From positions 806,001-870,000 of the forward strand of contig JADKHI010000001.1 in the NCBI GenBank assembly GCA_016721825.1: a stretch of DNA of 64,000 nucleotides, read 5' to 3'. The notes beneath the pieces were generated by a model that did no database searches, was not told the DNA's origin, and worked only from the letters and a program-made list of their open reading frames with translations. The position numbers were made by a program, and so were the translations under genes. This stretch comes from Flavobacteriales bacterium (GTDB lineage Bacteria > Bacteroidota > Bacteroidia > Flavobacteriales_F > PHOS-HE28). Within the stretch, counting starts at the first letter, position 1. Each line of letters begins with the position of its first letter. Shown here piece by piece: positions 27,562 through 35,346 of the stretch.

Positions 27562-28560
27562 TCAGCTCAGACCGAGCCGCCGCTGCAACTTGGAAAGTGC
27601 AGGCGTGATGGCCCGGTCGAGCGATCCGGGTAGCAGCCCCTTCACCGCGCTCTTGATCCGGCGGAAGAGCGGCCTGCGGATGTAGGCATTGAAATAAGCC
27701 AGGTCGCGATCGGGATCGATGGACACTTGCGCAGGAGCCGTCAAAGGGAAGACCGCCTCGTGCAGGTAGGATTGGTTACGCGGGTCCTTGGAGCTCACCG
27801 TATGGGTACCGCCCTCCCCGAAGCCAATGTTGCGGCACAGGTTCACGTTGGGCAAAATGTTCACCGCACCCGCTTGGATCTTGGCCAGATCGAACTGGTA
27901 GTCCCACGCCGTAGGAATGGTCAGATCCCAAGTGCTTTCGAACAGTTCGTGCACTTCGCTCCGCTCGCCTTGGCTAAGGAAGAACGCGTTGAATTCGGCA
28001 CTGTCACGCAAGGCAGGCCACGCCTTCATGTCGATGTCGAAGCGGTCCCAGGAGCGCTTCCAGCCGGCCCAACCCCAGTAGGCGCCATAGCCATGCGCGC
28101 TGAACCAATAGCCCTCCGGGTCCTTCTCCACACCTTCGGTGGACAGGTTGTTGCCGATGATGGCCCAGATGCGGTCGTCGTTCCGGTAGCGCTCCAAAAG
28201 TTCCTGCGCGAACCAGAAGAAGCTCTGCGCTGGCTCAATATCGTCCTCCAGGATCACGCCTTCGGGTTCCTGGTCGAAGAACCACGTGAAGTTGGCGGCC
28301 ATACCGTACTTGGAACCCTTGTTCTTCTCATGGAAAAGGGTGTGCAGTTCGCACGGCCAGTCCACCAGTTCAACCAAGGAGCGCACGCGGTCGGTCTTGA
28401 TCCTCTCCGCTTCGTTGCGGGGACCGTCACAGGCGAAATACAGCCGAGGAGGTCGGGCCTTCCGAACGGCCTCCATCACCACGCGTGTCGTATCATAGCG
28501 TGTGAACGCCGTGATCAATACGGGGATGCGGAGGGGGCCTGGGGGCGTGAACGCGGTCAT
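27562..28560 (-). CDS. Glycosyltransferase, GNT-I/nucleotide-diphospho-sugar transferase type
   Basis: A 332-residue GT-A fold protein. It opens IPVLITAFTRYDTTRVVMEA, contains YFACDGPRNEAERI, a strong acidic donor motif VILEDDIEP, and AHGYGAYWGWAGWKRSWDRF, a segment shared with HlpA-like and GNT-I-like transferases of bacterial surface loci. The C-terminal 50 residues are basic and may be membrane associated. The sugar is unknown. It lies between the polymerase and zinc-ribbon transferase genes with gaps of about ten bases. Confidence 0.78.
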   Translation of the reverse strand: MTAFTPPGPLRIPVLITAFTRYDTTRVVMEAVRKARPPRLYFACDGPRNEAERIKTDRVRSLVELVDWPCELHTLFHEKNKGSKYGMAANFTWFFDQEPEGVILEDDIEPAQSFFWFAQELLERYRNDDRIWAIIGNNLSTEGVEKDPEGYWFSAHGYGAYWGWAGWKRSWDRFDIDMKAWPALRDSAEFNAFFLSQGERSEVHELFESTWDLTIPTAWDYQFDLAKIQAGAVNILPNVNLCRNIGFGEGGTHTVSSKDPRNQSYLHEAVFPLTAPAQVSIDPDRDLAYFNAYIRRPLFRRIKSAVKGLLPGSLDRAITPALSKLQRRLGLS

Positions 28561-28568
28561 GTCCCGGA

Positions 28569-29834
28569 TCAGAAGATGTTGATGCGGTTGTTCCGCTCGA
28601 ACAGGTTGAAGTGATCGAATATCGCAGAAACCTGACGGTCAATTTCGACGGGCCGGGCGAATTCGTCCACGAAACGGTAAAGGAACAGTTGCATGCGGTC
28701 ATTGTACCGCACGCTGATGTCCTGCACAACATTCCCTTGCCTGTCATGCGGAAGGATCTCCACACAACCTGCGGCCAGCGCTGTGGGTAGTAGCATGTTG
28801 CTGCCGTGTACGCCCACCACGAGCTGGCTGCGCGCGTAGGCCTCACACCAGGAACGCTCCACGGCGGTATCCATGCGCATGGTACGCAGGTCCTTCACGT
28901 CCGCGGGATAGTGGCGGGCTTCCCCTAGCCCAACAATGGAGAACGTGATGCCCGGCTGGCTTCGGCGGATACGCGTCATGCTACGGCGGATGAGGCATTC
29001 CTGATCGGCCACGAACAGTCCGTTCAACAGGTTGCCGAGCCCGGCTTTGCGAATTGCACGGTGTGCGAACTTGAACTGGGGCCAACGGTACCAGAGCCTG
29101 TCCTGGCGGGCCACGAAAGTGACGTGCTTGGGTGAGGTGGTGAAGTTGGCGAGGTCGAAGGGCTTGATGCCGGTGTACCGCTCAATGTCGACCTCAGTGA
29201 AGTCAGGGTGCGAATAGCCTTTGCCCAACTGCACTTCGTCGTACTCGCCCAAACGCTGTTGCACGAAGGTGTCGATCGCGTTGTGCCAGCCTTGCATGCC
29301 GCCCAAGCGTAGGTCCACGATCCAAGCCTCGGCACACCCTTTCGGAATGAGCCATTCGTACATCCGCGGAAGCACCACCACCAGACCTAGGTCCGGATAC
29401 TTGTCCATGTAGTGCTGGGCGTTGTACAGTTTCAGCAGCACGTGACCGTAGAGAAAGTCCAGGGTATTGAGCACGATCACCCGCCGATGTTCCTTGAACA
29501 CACGGCGTTCGATCTTGATGGGCGCATCGTTGCGGTCGCGGAACCCCTTAAGGAAAGGCTCCATGATCCAGAACGGAACTGTCCCGCCCCCCATCACCTT
29601 ACCGTCGGCAGCAATGGTCACCGGGTGGTCCATGGCGAAGCCTTGCGGCAGGTCGCGGAAGAAACGGAGCCCGCAGGCCGTGCACTCCAGATCGCTCAGC
29701 ACTTGCATGCCTGGGAATACGGTACCGTGCGAACGGAGCCCACCTGCGCCACAGGATGGGCAGGTCCCGACCGGAGTTGCCTCCGGTTTGATCGGGATCA
29801 GATGTCGGTCGGTATGCACGGGATCAGACGGCAC
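28569..29834 (-). CDS. GT61/DUF563-like glycosyltransferase with N-terminal zinc ribbon
   Basis: A 421-residue protein. Residues 25-54 form an apparent zinc ribbon, CPSC-x22-CTAC (C25, C28, C51, C54). The rest resembles DUF563/GT61 glycosyltransferases: a central strand VIVLNTLDFLYGHVLLKLYN, VVVLPRMYEWLIPKG, and a late VVGVHGSNMLLPTALAAG, which corresponds to the HGAxLxN motif of that family with Ser-Asn-Met instead of Ala-x-Leu. The C-terminus (LFERNNRINIF) is not extended. Its start overlaps the flippase stop by 11 bases. A zinc ribbon on a sugar transferase is not something I recognise. Confidence 0.6.
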   Translation of the reverse strand: MPSDPVHTDRHLIPIKPEATPVGTCPSCGAGGLRSHGTVFPGMQVLSDLECTACGLRFFRDLPQGFAMDHPVTIAADGKVMGGGTVPFWIMEPFLKGFRDRNDAPIKIERRVFKEHRRVIVLNTLDFLYGHVLLKLYNAQHYMDKYPDLGLVVVLPRMYEWLIPKGCAEAWIVDLRLGGMQGWHNAIDTFVQQRLGEYDEVQLGKGYSHPDFTEVDIERYTGIKPFDLANFTTSPKHVTFVARQDRLWYRWPQFKFAHRAIRKAGLGNLLNGLFVADQECLIRRSMTRIRRSQPGITFSIVGLGEARHYPADVKDLRTMRMDTAVERSWCEAYARSQLVVGVHGSNMLLPTALAAGCVEILPHDRQGNVVQDISVRYNDRMQLFLYRFVDEFARPVEIDRQVSAIFDHFNLFERNNRINIF

Positions 29835-31143
29835 GGTTGATCTTCCAGAAACTGAGCATGCCCATGCACATCCACTTCAGGTTCGCTCTCGTTTCCTTGA
29901 ACAGCAGGTCCATGAGGAAGGTGCTCACGAAGAAGGAGATGATGGTGGCTATGATGGCGCCGGAGGACTTGAACGGGGGGATGAGGAAATAGTTCAGGAC
30001 GATGTTGACCGTCGCGCCCACGACTGCCGTGCTCAAGGAGTACTTGAAAAGGCTCTCGTTGGTGATGAAGCTCGACTTCGCAACACCCATGTTGGTGAAG
30101 AACAGCCGGATGGCGAACAAGGCCAGCAGGCCCCCGGCGGTCCGGTAGGGTTCACCGTAGAGCAGCACGATCACAGGTTCGGCCAGGAAGTACAGGGGTA
30201 TGGAGGTGACGAGGAACAGCAGGAACATGAGCCGGTACTGATTGAGCAGCCGATCCTGGTACTTGAGCTTGTCCTCCATACGTGCCCGAGTGATGGCGGG
30301 TGACAGGGATTTCTGAATGATCACCGGCAGAAAACCGAGCGCTTCGATCATCTTCATGGCCACGGAGTATTGCCCCACCTCGGCATAAGCGGCCTCCTTA
30401 CCGATGCGGTCGCTGAGAACGTCGAAGATCATCACCTGATCGATGCGTGCATGCACCAGCAAGGCCAACCCATACACGATCAAGGGCCACGACTGGCGCA
30501 GGAGGTGGGCGAGCATCTTACGCGTGGCGCGCCATTGCCGCAAGCTCAACCCGCTGCTGGCATAGGCGATCTTGAAGCCGATCGCTGCCGCCAACTGATC
30601 GATCACGTACGACCATGCGAACCACATCAGGGGCGCGTCCATTACACAGAGCGCCACCTTGAAACCCGCGCTCGCCATGGTCTGCGCGATGTTCACTTGT
30701 GCCACCAAGCGACCCTCCACCCGGCTCTGGAAATGGTATTCGATCACGGACAGTGGCTTGAACACCTCGGCCAAGGCCACCACCATTACCATGGCCACGG
30801 TGAATCCGTCCATGCCGTTCACGAAGGTGCCCACGAACACGAGGACGGTGAGCAGCAGCGCTCCCAGTAATTTCATAAGGGCCGCAGAACCGAGCAGCTC
30901 ATCGCGCCGCTCCGGGTGCCGCACCAGGTCGCGCACCACGATCTCATCAAGCCCCATGGCCGTGAGCGTGAAGAAAAGGCCCACGAATCCGCTCGCGTAG
31001 TTCAGGTGCCCAAAGCGCTCATCGCCGAGCACACGGGCCATGTAGATGCCGGTGAGCAGCACGGCTCCGAGCCGCACCATCCGGTCAATGAACATCCAAG
31101 ATGTGTTCTTGAAGTACTTCTGGAACCCTTCGGAGCGCAGCAT
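29824..31143 (-). CDS. wzx: Oligosaccharide flippase (Wzx-like)
   Basis: A 439-residue polytopic membrane protein of the MOP/polysaccharide synthase family, with about twelve to fourteen helices. Its N-terminus is characteristic: KYFKNTSWMFIDRMVRLGAV and YMARVLGDERFGHLNYA. The role would be to move the undecaprenyl-linked repeat unit from the cytoplasmic to the periplasmic face before polymerisation. It is the third gene of the operon after wza and wzc, 16 bases downstream of wzc. Confidence 0.88.
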   Translation of the reverse strand: MLRSEGFQKYFKNTSWMFIDRMVRLGAVLLTGIYMARVLGDERFGHLNYASGFVGLFFTLTAMGLDEIVVRDLVRHPERRDELLGSAALMKLLGALLLTVLVFVGTFVNGMDGFTVAMVMVVALAEVFKPLSVIEYHFQSRVEGRLVAQVNIAQTMASAGFKVALCVMDAPLMWFAWSYVIDQLAAAIGFKIAYASSGLSLRQWRATRKMLAHLLRQSWPLIVYGLALLVHARIDQVMIFDVLSDRIGKEAAYAEVGQYSVAMKMIEALGFLPVIIQKSLSPAITRARMEDKLKYQDRLLNQYRLMFLLFLVTSIPLYFLAEPVIVLLYGEPYRTAGGLLALFAIRLFFTNMGVAKSSFITNESLFKYSLSTAVVGATVNIVLNYFLIPPFKSSGAIIATIISFFVSTFLMDLLFKETRANLKWMCMGMLSFWKINRAV

Positions 31144-31159
31144 CAGCGAGCGGTCCGGC

Positions 31160-33484
31160 CTAGGCCGTGTAATACCCGTAGCCTTCAGCGGCCTTCACAT
31201 CGTTCAGCACCACATCGGTGTGCTTCAGCTTGCCCTCGCGCACCATGTCGCCCAAGGGACGCAGCATACCGCGACGCGTGTAGCCTTGACGAACTACATA
31301 AAGCGTTACGTCGATGTGTTGCACTAACACCTTGAACTCGCTGACGAGACCCATGGGCGAAGCATCCACCACGATATGGTCATAGCGACCACGGAGGATG
31401 CGGAACAGTTCCTTCATGCGCTCCGACTCCACCAGCTCCAAGGGGTTCGGTGGAATGGGGCCTGCGGTGATCACATCCAGACCCGGAATGTCGCAGCGAC
31501 GGATGACCTGCTCCAAGGTGCTTTCTCCGATCAAGTAGGTGCTGAGCCCTTCGCCTTCGGGCATCTCCATGGTCTCCCCCAGCTTGGGGCGGCGGAGGTC
31601 CGAGTCGATGATGATGGTGCGTTTGCCGCTCATGGCCATCACCGTGGCCAGGTTGGCGGCGCAGAAGGTCTTTCCCTCGCCGCTGGTGCTGCTGGTGAAG
31701 CCGATCACCTGCCGGGCCGCGTCCGGGTTCAAATACTGCAAGTTGATGCGCGCCGTGCGGAAGCTCTCCGCCAGCAGGCTCTTCGGCTCATCCTTGGTGA
31801 TGCGCTTGCGCTTGCTGCCTGGGATCATCGCCAAGATCGGCAAGGCGGTCAGGCGCTTCACCTCGTCGAGGTCCGCCACGCGGTCGTTGAACATGTCGCG
31901 GATCAGTACGAAGAGCACAGGTATCAACAGTCCCAGGAACAGGGCGCCACCCAGCACCACCTTCTTGTCCGGTGCCACGGGCCCCAAGCCGGCCTGCCGC
32001 GCCACATCCACCACATACTTGTCGACCTGGTCGCTGTTCACGGCGATCTGCGCCTCATAGAGTTTCTCCATGAGGTAGTTGTTGATCTCCTCGTTCAGCT
32101 CGTACTTCCTGGTCGCGATCTTCAAACGGGCGTCAGCCCCGGGCAGAGCGTACAACTGGCCTTTCAGCTGACCGATGCGGCCCTGGATCTCGCTCAGCAT
32201 GTTCTGTGTCTGAACCACCAAGGCTTGCGCCGATTGAACGATCTGCTCCCGTTGGGTCTGTACTTTCCGACGCAGCGCGATGGTCGGCGCTGATGCGATA
32301 CGCTCTTGCAGCTCGCGCGAGCGCAGGTCGCTTACATCACGGTTGTACTGCTCGATCACGGAATTCAAGCTGGGCGCATCAATGCCCGAAGTGGCGACCG
32401 TGTTGGGGGTGCCGCCGGACTCACCACCCATGGTCTGCACAAGGCCGTTCAAGCTGAGAAGCTGACCACGGACGCGGCTTTCCTCGCCCTGCTGACGGAA
32501 CAACTCGTTGCTGATCGATTGCTGGGCATCGCCTGTGCTGCCAACGACACCGGAGGATTGAGCAGCCTGTAGTTGTCCTTGTGCTGCGGCGAGGTCCTGT
32601 GAGCTTCCTTCCAACTGCGCGTTGATGAAGTCGATCGTGCGTTCGCCCTTGTTGTTGTGCTTCTCCTGTTCGCTCTGGATGTAGGTCTTCATCAACATAT
32701 TGACGAAGTCGATCTCCTTCTGCACCACTTCGCCCTGCGTGGCGATCACCACGATGTTGCTCTCGTCGCTTTGCGGCGCGGCGGCGGTTTTGCTCTGGTA
32801 GGCCATGGTGAGGCCGTCCAGCGTATTGATCATGAACTGGTACTTGGTGTCCTTGGCGTACTGGCGGTCCTTCAGGAACTCGATGGAAAAGCTCAGGTAA
32901 GGGCTCCGGAAGGGCTGGCCCATGTTCACGACCTGGTCCACCTCGTACTTCGCCACAAAGCCCTCGGACCCCTTCTGCGTGCGGAAATCATACAGGGGCA
33001 CGTTCTTGCCCTTGGCGATCACGCGATAGGTCTTCGTCACCGTGTCAGGCACCACCTGTATCGCAATGCCGGTCACCTGCAATGTGGAATCGGGCTGCAC
33101 GATGAAGGGCTTGTACACGTAGCTCTCCTTCTTCAGGAAGTTCTTCTCCTCAAGATAGGAGACATTGAAGTTCAACCGGCGTATGGTGCGCTGCACGTTG
33201 GCATAGCTCATCAACACGCTGATCTGGTCCTCCAGTTCTCCGCTCTGATGCAAGTAGCTGGTGCCTTTGATGAACTCGTCGTTGCTGGAGCCGAAGCCGT
33301 TCCTCTTCTTCTCGCTCATGAGAAGCACACCGGCCACAGCGTATTTCTTGGGCGTCGTCTTGATATAGGCCACCGCCCCACCTACAGCGATGGAAATGGT
33401 GATCAGGAACAACCACCACTTCGCTACCAACTTGCGAAGTATGGCCTTGAGGTCGATCGTCTCCTGGCCTGCAGCGTTGCTCAT
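31160..33484 (-). CDS. wzc: Polysaccharide co-polymerase/tyrosine autokinase (Wzc-like)
   Basis: A 774-residue inner-membrane protein that regulates chain length and export. A Wzz domain at the N-terminus has a first helix (about 23-42), a long coiled-coil periplasmic part (about 250-500) and a second helix (about 515-535). The cytoplasmic kinase has Walker A STSGEGKT, Walker A' IIIDSDLRRPK and Walker B HIVVDASPMG. The C-terminal tyrosine tail is very short (GYGYYTA, three tyrosines). Its start codon overlaps the last base of the wza stop. Confidence 0.92.
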   Translation of the reverse strand: MSNAAGQETIDLKAILRKLVAKWWLFLITISIAVGGAVAYIKTTPKKYAVAGVLLMSEKKRNGFGSSNDEFIKGTSYLHQSGELEDQISVLMSYANVQRTIRRLNFNVSYLEEKNFLKKESYVYKPFIVQPDSTLQVTGIAIQVVPDTVTKTYRVIAKGKNVPLYDFRTQKGSEGFVAKYEVDQVVNMGQPFRSPYLSFSIEFLKDRQYAKDTKYQFMINTLDGLTMAYQSKTAAAPQSDESNIVVIATQGEVVQKEIDFVNMLMKTYIQSEQEKHNNKGERTIDFINAQLEGSSQDLAAAQGQLQAAQSSGVVGSTGDAQQSISNELFRQQGEESRVRGQLLSLNGLVQTMGGESGGTPNTVATSGIDAPSLNSVIEQYNRDVSDLRSRELQERIASAPTIALRRKVQTQREQIVQSAQALVVQTQNMLSEIQGRIGQLKGQLYALPGADARLKIATRKYELNEEINNYLMEKLYEAQIAVNSDQVDKYVVDVARQAGLGPVAPDKKVVLGGALFLGLLIPVLFVLIRDMFNDRVADLDEVKRLTALPILAMIPGSKRKRITKDEPKSLLAESFRTARINLQYLNPDAARQVIGFTSSTSGEGKTFCAANLATVMAMSGKRTIIIDSDLRRPKLGETMEMPEGEGLSTYLIGESTLEQVIRRCDIPGLDVITAGPIPPNPLELVESERMKELFRILRGRYDHIVVDASPMGLVSEFKVLVQHIDVTLYVVRQGYTRRGMLRPLGDMVREGKLKHTDVVLNDVKAAEGYGYYTA

Positions 33485-34263
33485 CAGTTGTTCTGGTTCT
33501 GAATAACTGTAATGACGATGGCGGCCGTGCTGAGCGCCGTGAGGAAGACCGACAGGATCTCCAAGTTAAGACGGCCCGGGCGTGCGGCCAGGGTGGGCAC
33601 GTAGACCACATCGTTCGGAAGCAGATAGTAGTACTCGGAGCTCAGCACGTCCATGCGCCCAAGATCGATGTTGACGGCCTGGGTGCCTTGATCGCTTTGA
33701 CGCATCAGCGATACGTGGCGCTTATCTCCGAACTCGGTCGGGCCACCGGCCTGGGCCAGGGCTTCCAGCAGGGTGATCTGGTTGTTGTATACGAGGTATG
33801 CCCCGGGACGCGCCACACCGCCCAGCACGCTCACGCGGAAGCTCACCAACTTCATGATCACCGTGGCATTGGTGAAGTACTCGTTGATCTTGCGTTGCAC
33901 GAGTTCTTGAGCCTCACCCAGGGTAAGTCCCTGCACTTTCAACTTGCCCACGGTGGGCAGCTGCACGTTACCCGACTTGTCCACACTGAAGCCGTTCACA
34001 TACATCTGGGCATCATTCACGACGGTGGAGCCCATGGTGCTTTCCACGTTGAAGAGCTTGGCGTTCGCATCGTCCAAACCCAGTACACGGATGCTCAGCA
34101 CATCGTTCACCTGCACCCGGTACTCGAACTTCTTGTTGGGGAACAGCTTCGCGGTGTTGCTCAGCGAATTGTCCTGTAGGTAGTTGACGTTGCGCTTTCC
34201 AACGCACGAGGCGAGCAGGGCCACCACCATCAGCAGCCCGAACATGTTCCGAACGATCCTCAT
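33484..34263 (-). CDS. wza: Polysaccharide export outer-membrane lipoprotein (Wza-like)
   Basis: A 259-residue lipoprotein of the polysaccharide biosynthesis/export family. The signal FGLLMVVALLASC gives a lipobox cysteine near residue 19. A PES domain follows (FEYRVQVNDVLSIRVLG), then SLBB domains (VSVLGGVARPGAYLVYNN, LLEALAQAGGPTEFGD). A C-terminal hydrophobic stretch (FLTALSTAAIVITVI) may form the outer-membrane helix ring. ATG 34263 is preferred because it places the lipobox correctly. It is the first gene of the operon, preceded by a -7 element 93 bases upstream. Confidence 0.93.
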   Translation of the reverse strand: MRIVRNMFGLLMVVALLASCVGKRNVNYLQDNSLSNTAKLFPNKKFEYRVQVNDVLSIRVLGLDDANAKLFNVESTMGSTVVNDAQMYVNGFSVDKSGNVQLPTVGKLKVQGLTLGEAQELVQRKINEYFTNATVIMKLVSFRVSVLGGVARPGAYLVYNNQITLLEALAQAGGPTEFGDKRHVSLMRQSDQGTQAVNIDLGRMDVLSSEYYYLLPNDVVYVPTLAARPGRLNLEILSVFLTALSTAAIVITVIQNQNN

Positions 34264-34356
34264 TCCTTGTTCCTGATTTGGTTCCAAGCGGTCTTTCTCG
34301 GACGTGCACGGCCCAACCGGTCACACACATCCCCGACCGCTATGGCCGTAGAAGGC

Positions 34357-34364
34357 CAAAGATA
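34357..34364 (-). promoter_or_regulatory. -7 element of the exopolysaccharide operon
   Basis: On the minus strand TATCTTTG, an exact TAnnTTTG, 93 bases before the wza ATG. The closest TTG upstream has a 15-base spacer, shorter than ideal, so an activator could be needed. A small GGCC-GTAGAA-GGCC hairpin overlaps the expected transcription start. Confidence 0.5.
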
Positions 34365-34425
34365 CGTGGGAGGGCGGGCCAAGGTTCGACCTTGCGTTCG
34401 TCGAACCGGGAGCGGGTTCCAACGA

Positions 34426-34453
34426 AAAGCCCCCCGACCGGTCGGGGGGCTTT
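34426..34453 (-). terminator. Terminator of tRNA-Glu
   Basis: A perfect 28-base palindrome, arm AAAGCCCCCCGACC, starting eight bases past the tRNA 3' end and followed by T-rich sequence on the minus strand. It separates tRNA-Glu transcription from the exopolysaccharide operon. Confidence 0.88.
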
Positions 34454-34460
34454 CGTTCCG

Positions 34461-34532
34461 TAGCCCGTAGGGGAATCGAACCCCTGTTTCATCCGTGAAA
34501 GGGACGCGTCCTAACCCCTAGACGAACGGGCC
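34461..34532 (-). tRNA. tRNA-Glu (anticodon TTC)
   Basis: The minus strand folds as a complete cloverleaf: acceptor GGCCCGT with ACGGGCT (the first pair is G-U), D arm GTC...GAC, anticodon arm CGTCC-CTTTCAC-GGATG with anticodon TTC, T arm CAGGGGTTCGATTCCCCTA-like with the invariant TTCGA, and discriminator A at 34461. CCA is not encoded. It has its own promoter and terminator, so it is a single-gene unit, and it forms the right border of the exopolysaccharide locus. Confidence 0.96.
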
Positions 34533-34585
34533 ATTCTATCAACCCCCATCACCAGCCTGTACGAGTTGGATGGCGAACGGGGTCG

Positions 34586-34616
34586 CAAAAGTAAACAGAT
34601 CGCCCGTTCCAGCAAA
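34586..34616 (-). promoter_or_regulatory. Bacteroidota-type promoter of tRNA-Glu
   Basis: On the minus strand TTTG (34616-34613), a 19-base spacer and TACTTTTG (34593-34586). Spacing and -7 word are identical to the rpmH promoter at 4396-4426. The box ends 53 bases before the mature tRNA 5' end. The -33 element begins only three bases past the upstream hypothetical gene's stop. Confidence 0.8.
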
Positions 34617-34619
34617 TCG

Positions 34620-35345
34620 TCACGTCAGGTCATCCACATCGGCCTGGAACCGGAAGCCCAGACGCTTGCCAGTGCTGAGCTGGCCACCGGCGTTCAGTTC
34701 GTTCATCTCGCTCACGGTCACTTGGTTCACCTGGTCGTACGGTGGCGTGAGCAGATCAAAGTCAAGCACATAGATGATCACCGAGTAGAGCACCTCTTTC
34801 AGCTTGACCCGATCCATTCCATTGGAGGCCAGGTCATTGTACAGAAAGCCCAACTGCCGCTTGCCCTGCACGAAGAAATGCCCCTCCTTGTTCAGGAAAA
34901 GGCGGCTTACGAGATAGCCCAGGTCACGCTCACGGTTGTACTTGAACGAATCGCTGAGGAAGTTGTAAATGTTGATGGTGCCGAAATAACCCCGCATCTC
35001 GTCCTCTTCCAGGTAGCTGGTCTTCCACAAGCTGTGCGCCTGATCCAGCTTGAACACGTTGGTGTGCATGTGGAAGATGATGGTATCACCCCCCACCTTC
35101 AGCTCGCAGGCGGTGTCCCCCTTGTCGCGGTATTGCACGCTCACCCGCTTGTCACGCTGGACCATCTCATGCTCCAGATCCTCCGTCACCTCCTGCAAGA
35201 CCTCCTTCAGGTCGCTGAACAGGGTGATGGTCCGGTGATACACATCCTGCTTCATGCCGCTCTTATGCTGGAGCATGCGCAGGATCATGCTGCGGGGGTC
35301 GTTGGGGGCCGGGGTGCCGGTGGTGGGAGCGGTTTTCTTGCTCAT
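34620..35345 (-). CDS. Conserved hypothetical protein
   Basis: A 241-residue soluble protein without signal peptide or membrane segment. After a Thr/Pro-rich start (MSKKTAPTTGTPAPNDP) it has a helical part (HRTITLFSDLKEVLQEVTED) and a mixed domain with IIFHMHTNVFKLDQAHSLW and NIYNFLSDSFKYNRERDLGY. I recognise no catalytic motif; I have an impression that similar proteins occur widely in Bacteroidota but cannot name the family. ATG 35345 is chosen over a longer frame that would overlap proS. It begins one base after proS ends and is probably co-transcribed with it. Confidence 0.72.
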   Translation of the reverse strand: MSKKTAPTTGTPAPNDPRSMILRMLQHKSGMKQDVYHRTITLFSDLKEVLQEVTEDLEHEMVQRDKRVSVQYRDKGDTACELKVGGDTIIFHMHTNVFKLDQAHSLWKTSYLEEDEMRGYFGTINIYNFLSDSFKYNRERDLGYLVSRLFLNKEGHFFVQGKRQLGFLYNDLASNGMDRVKLKEVLYSVIIYVLDFDLLTPPYDQVNQVTVSEMNELNAGGQLSTGKRLGFRFQADVDDLT

Positions 35346-35346
35346 G

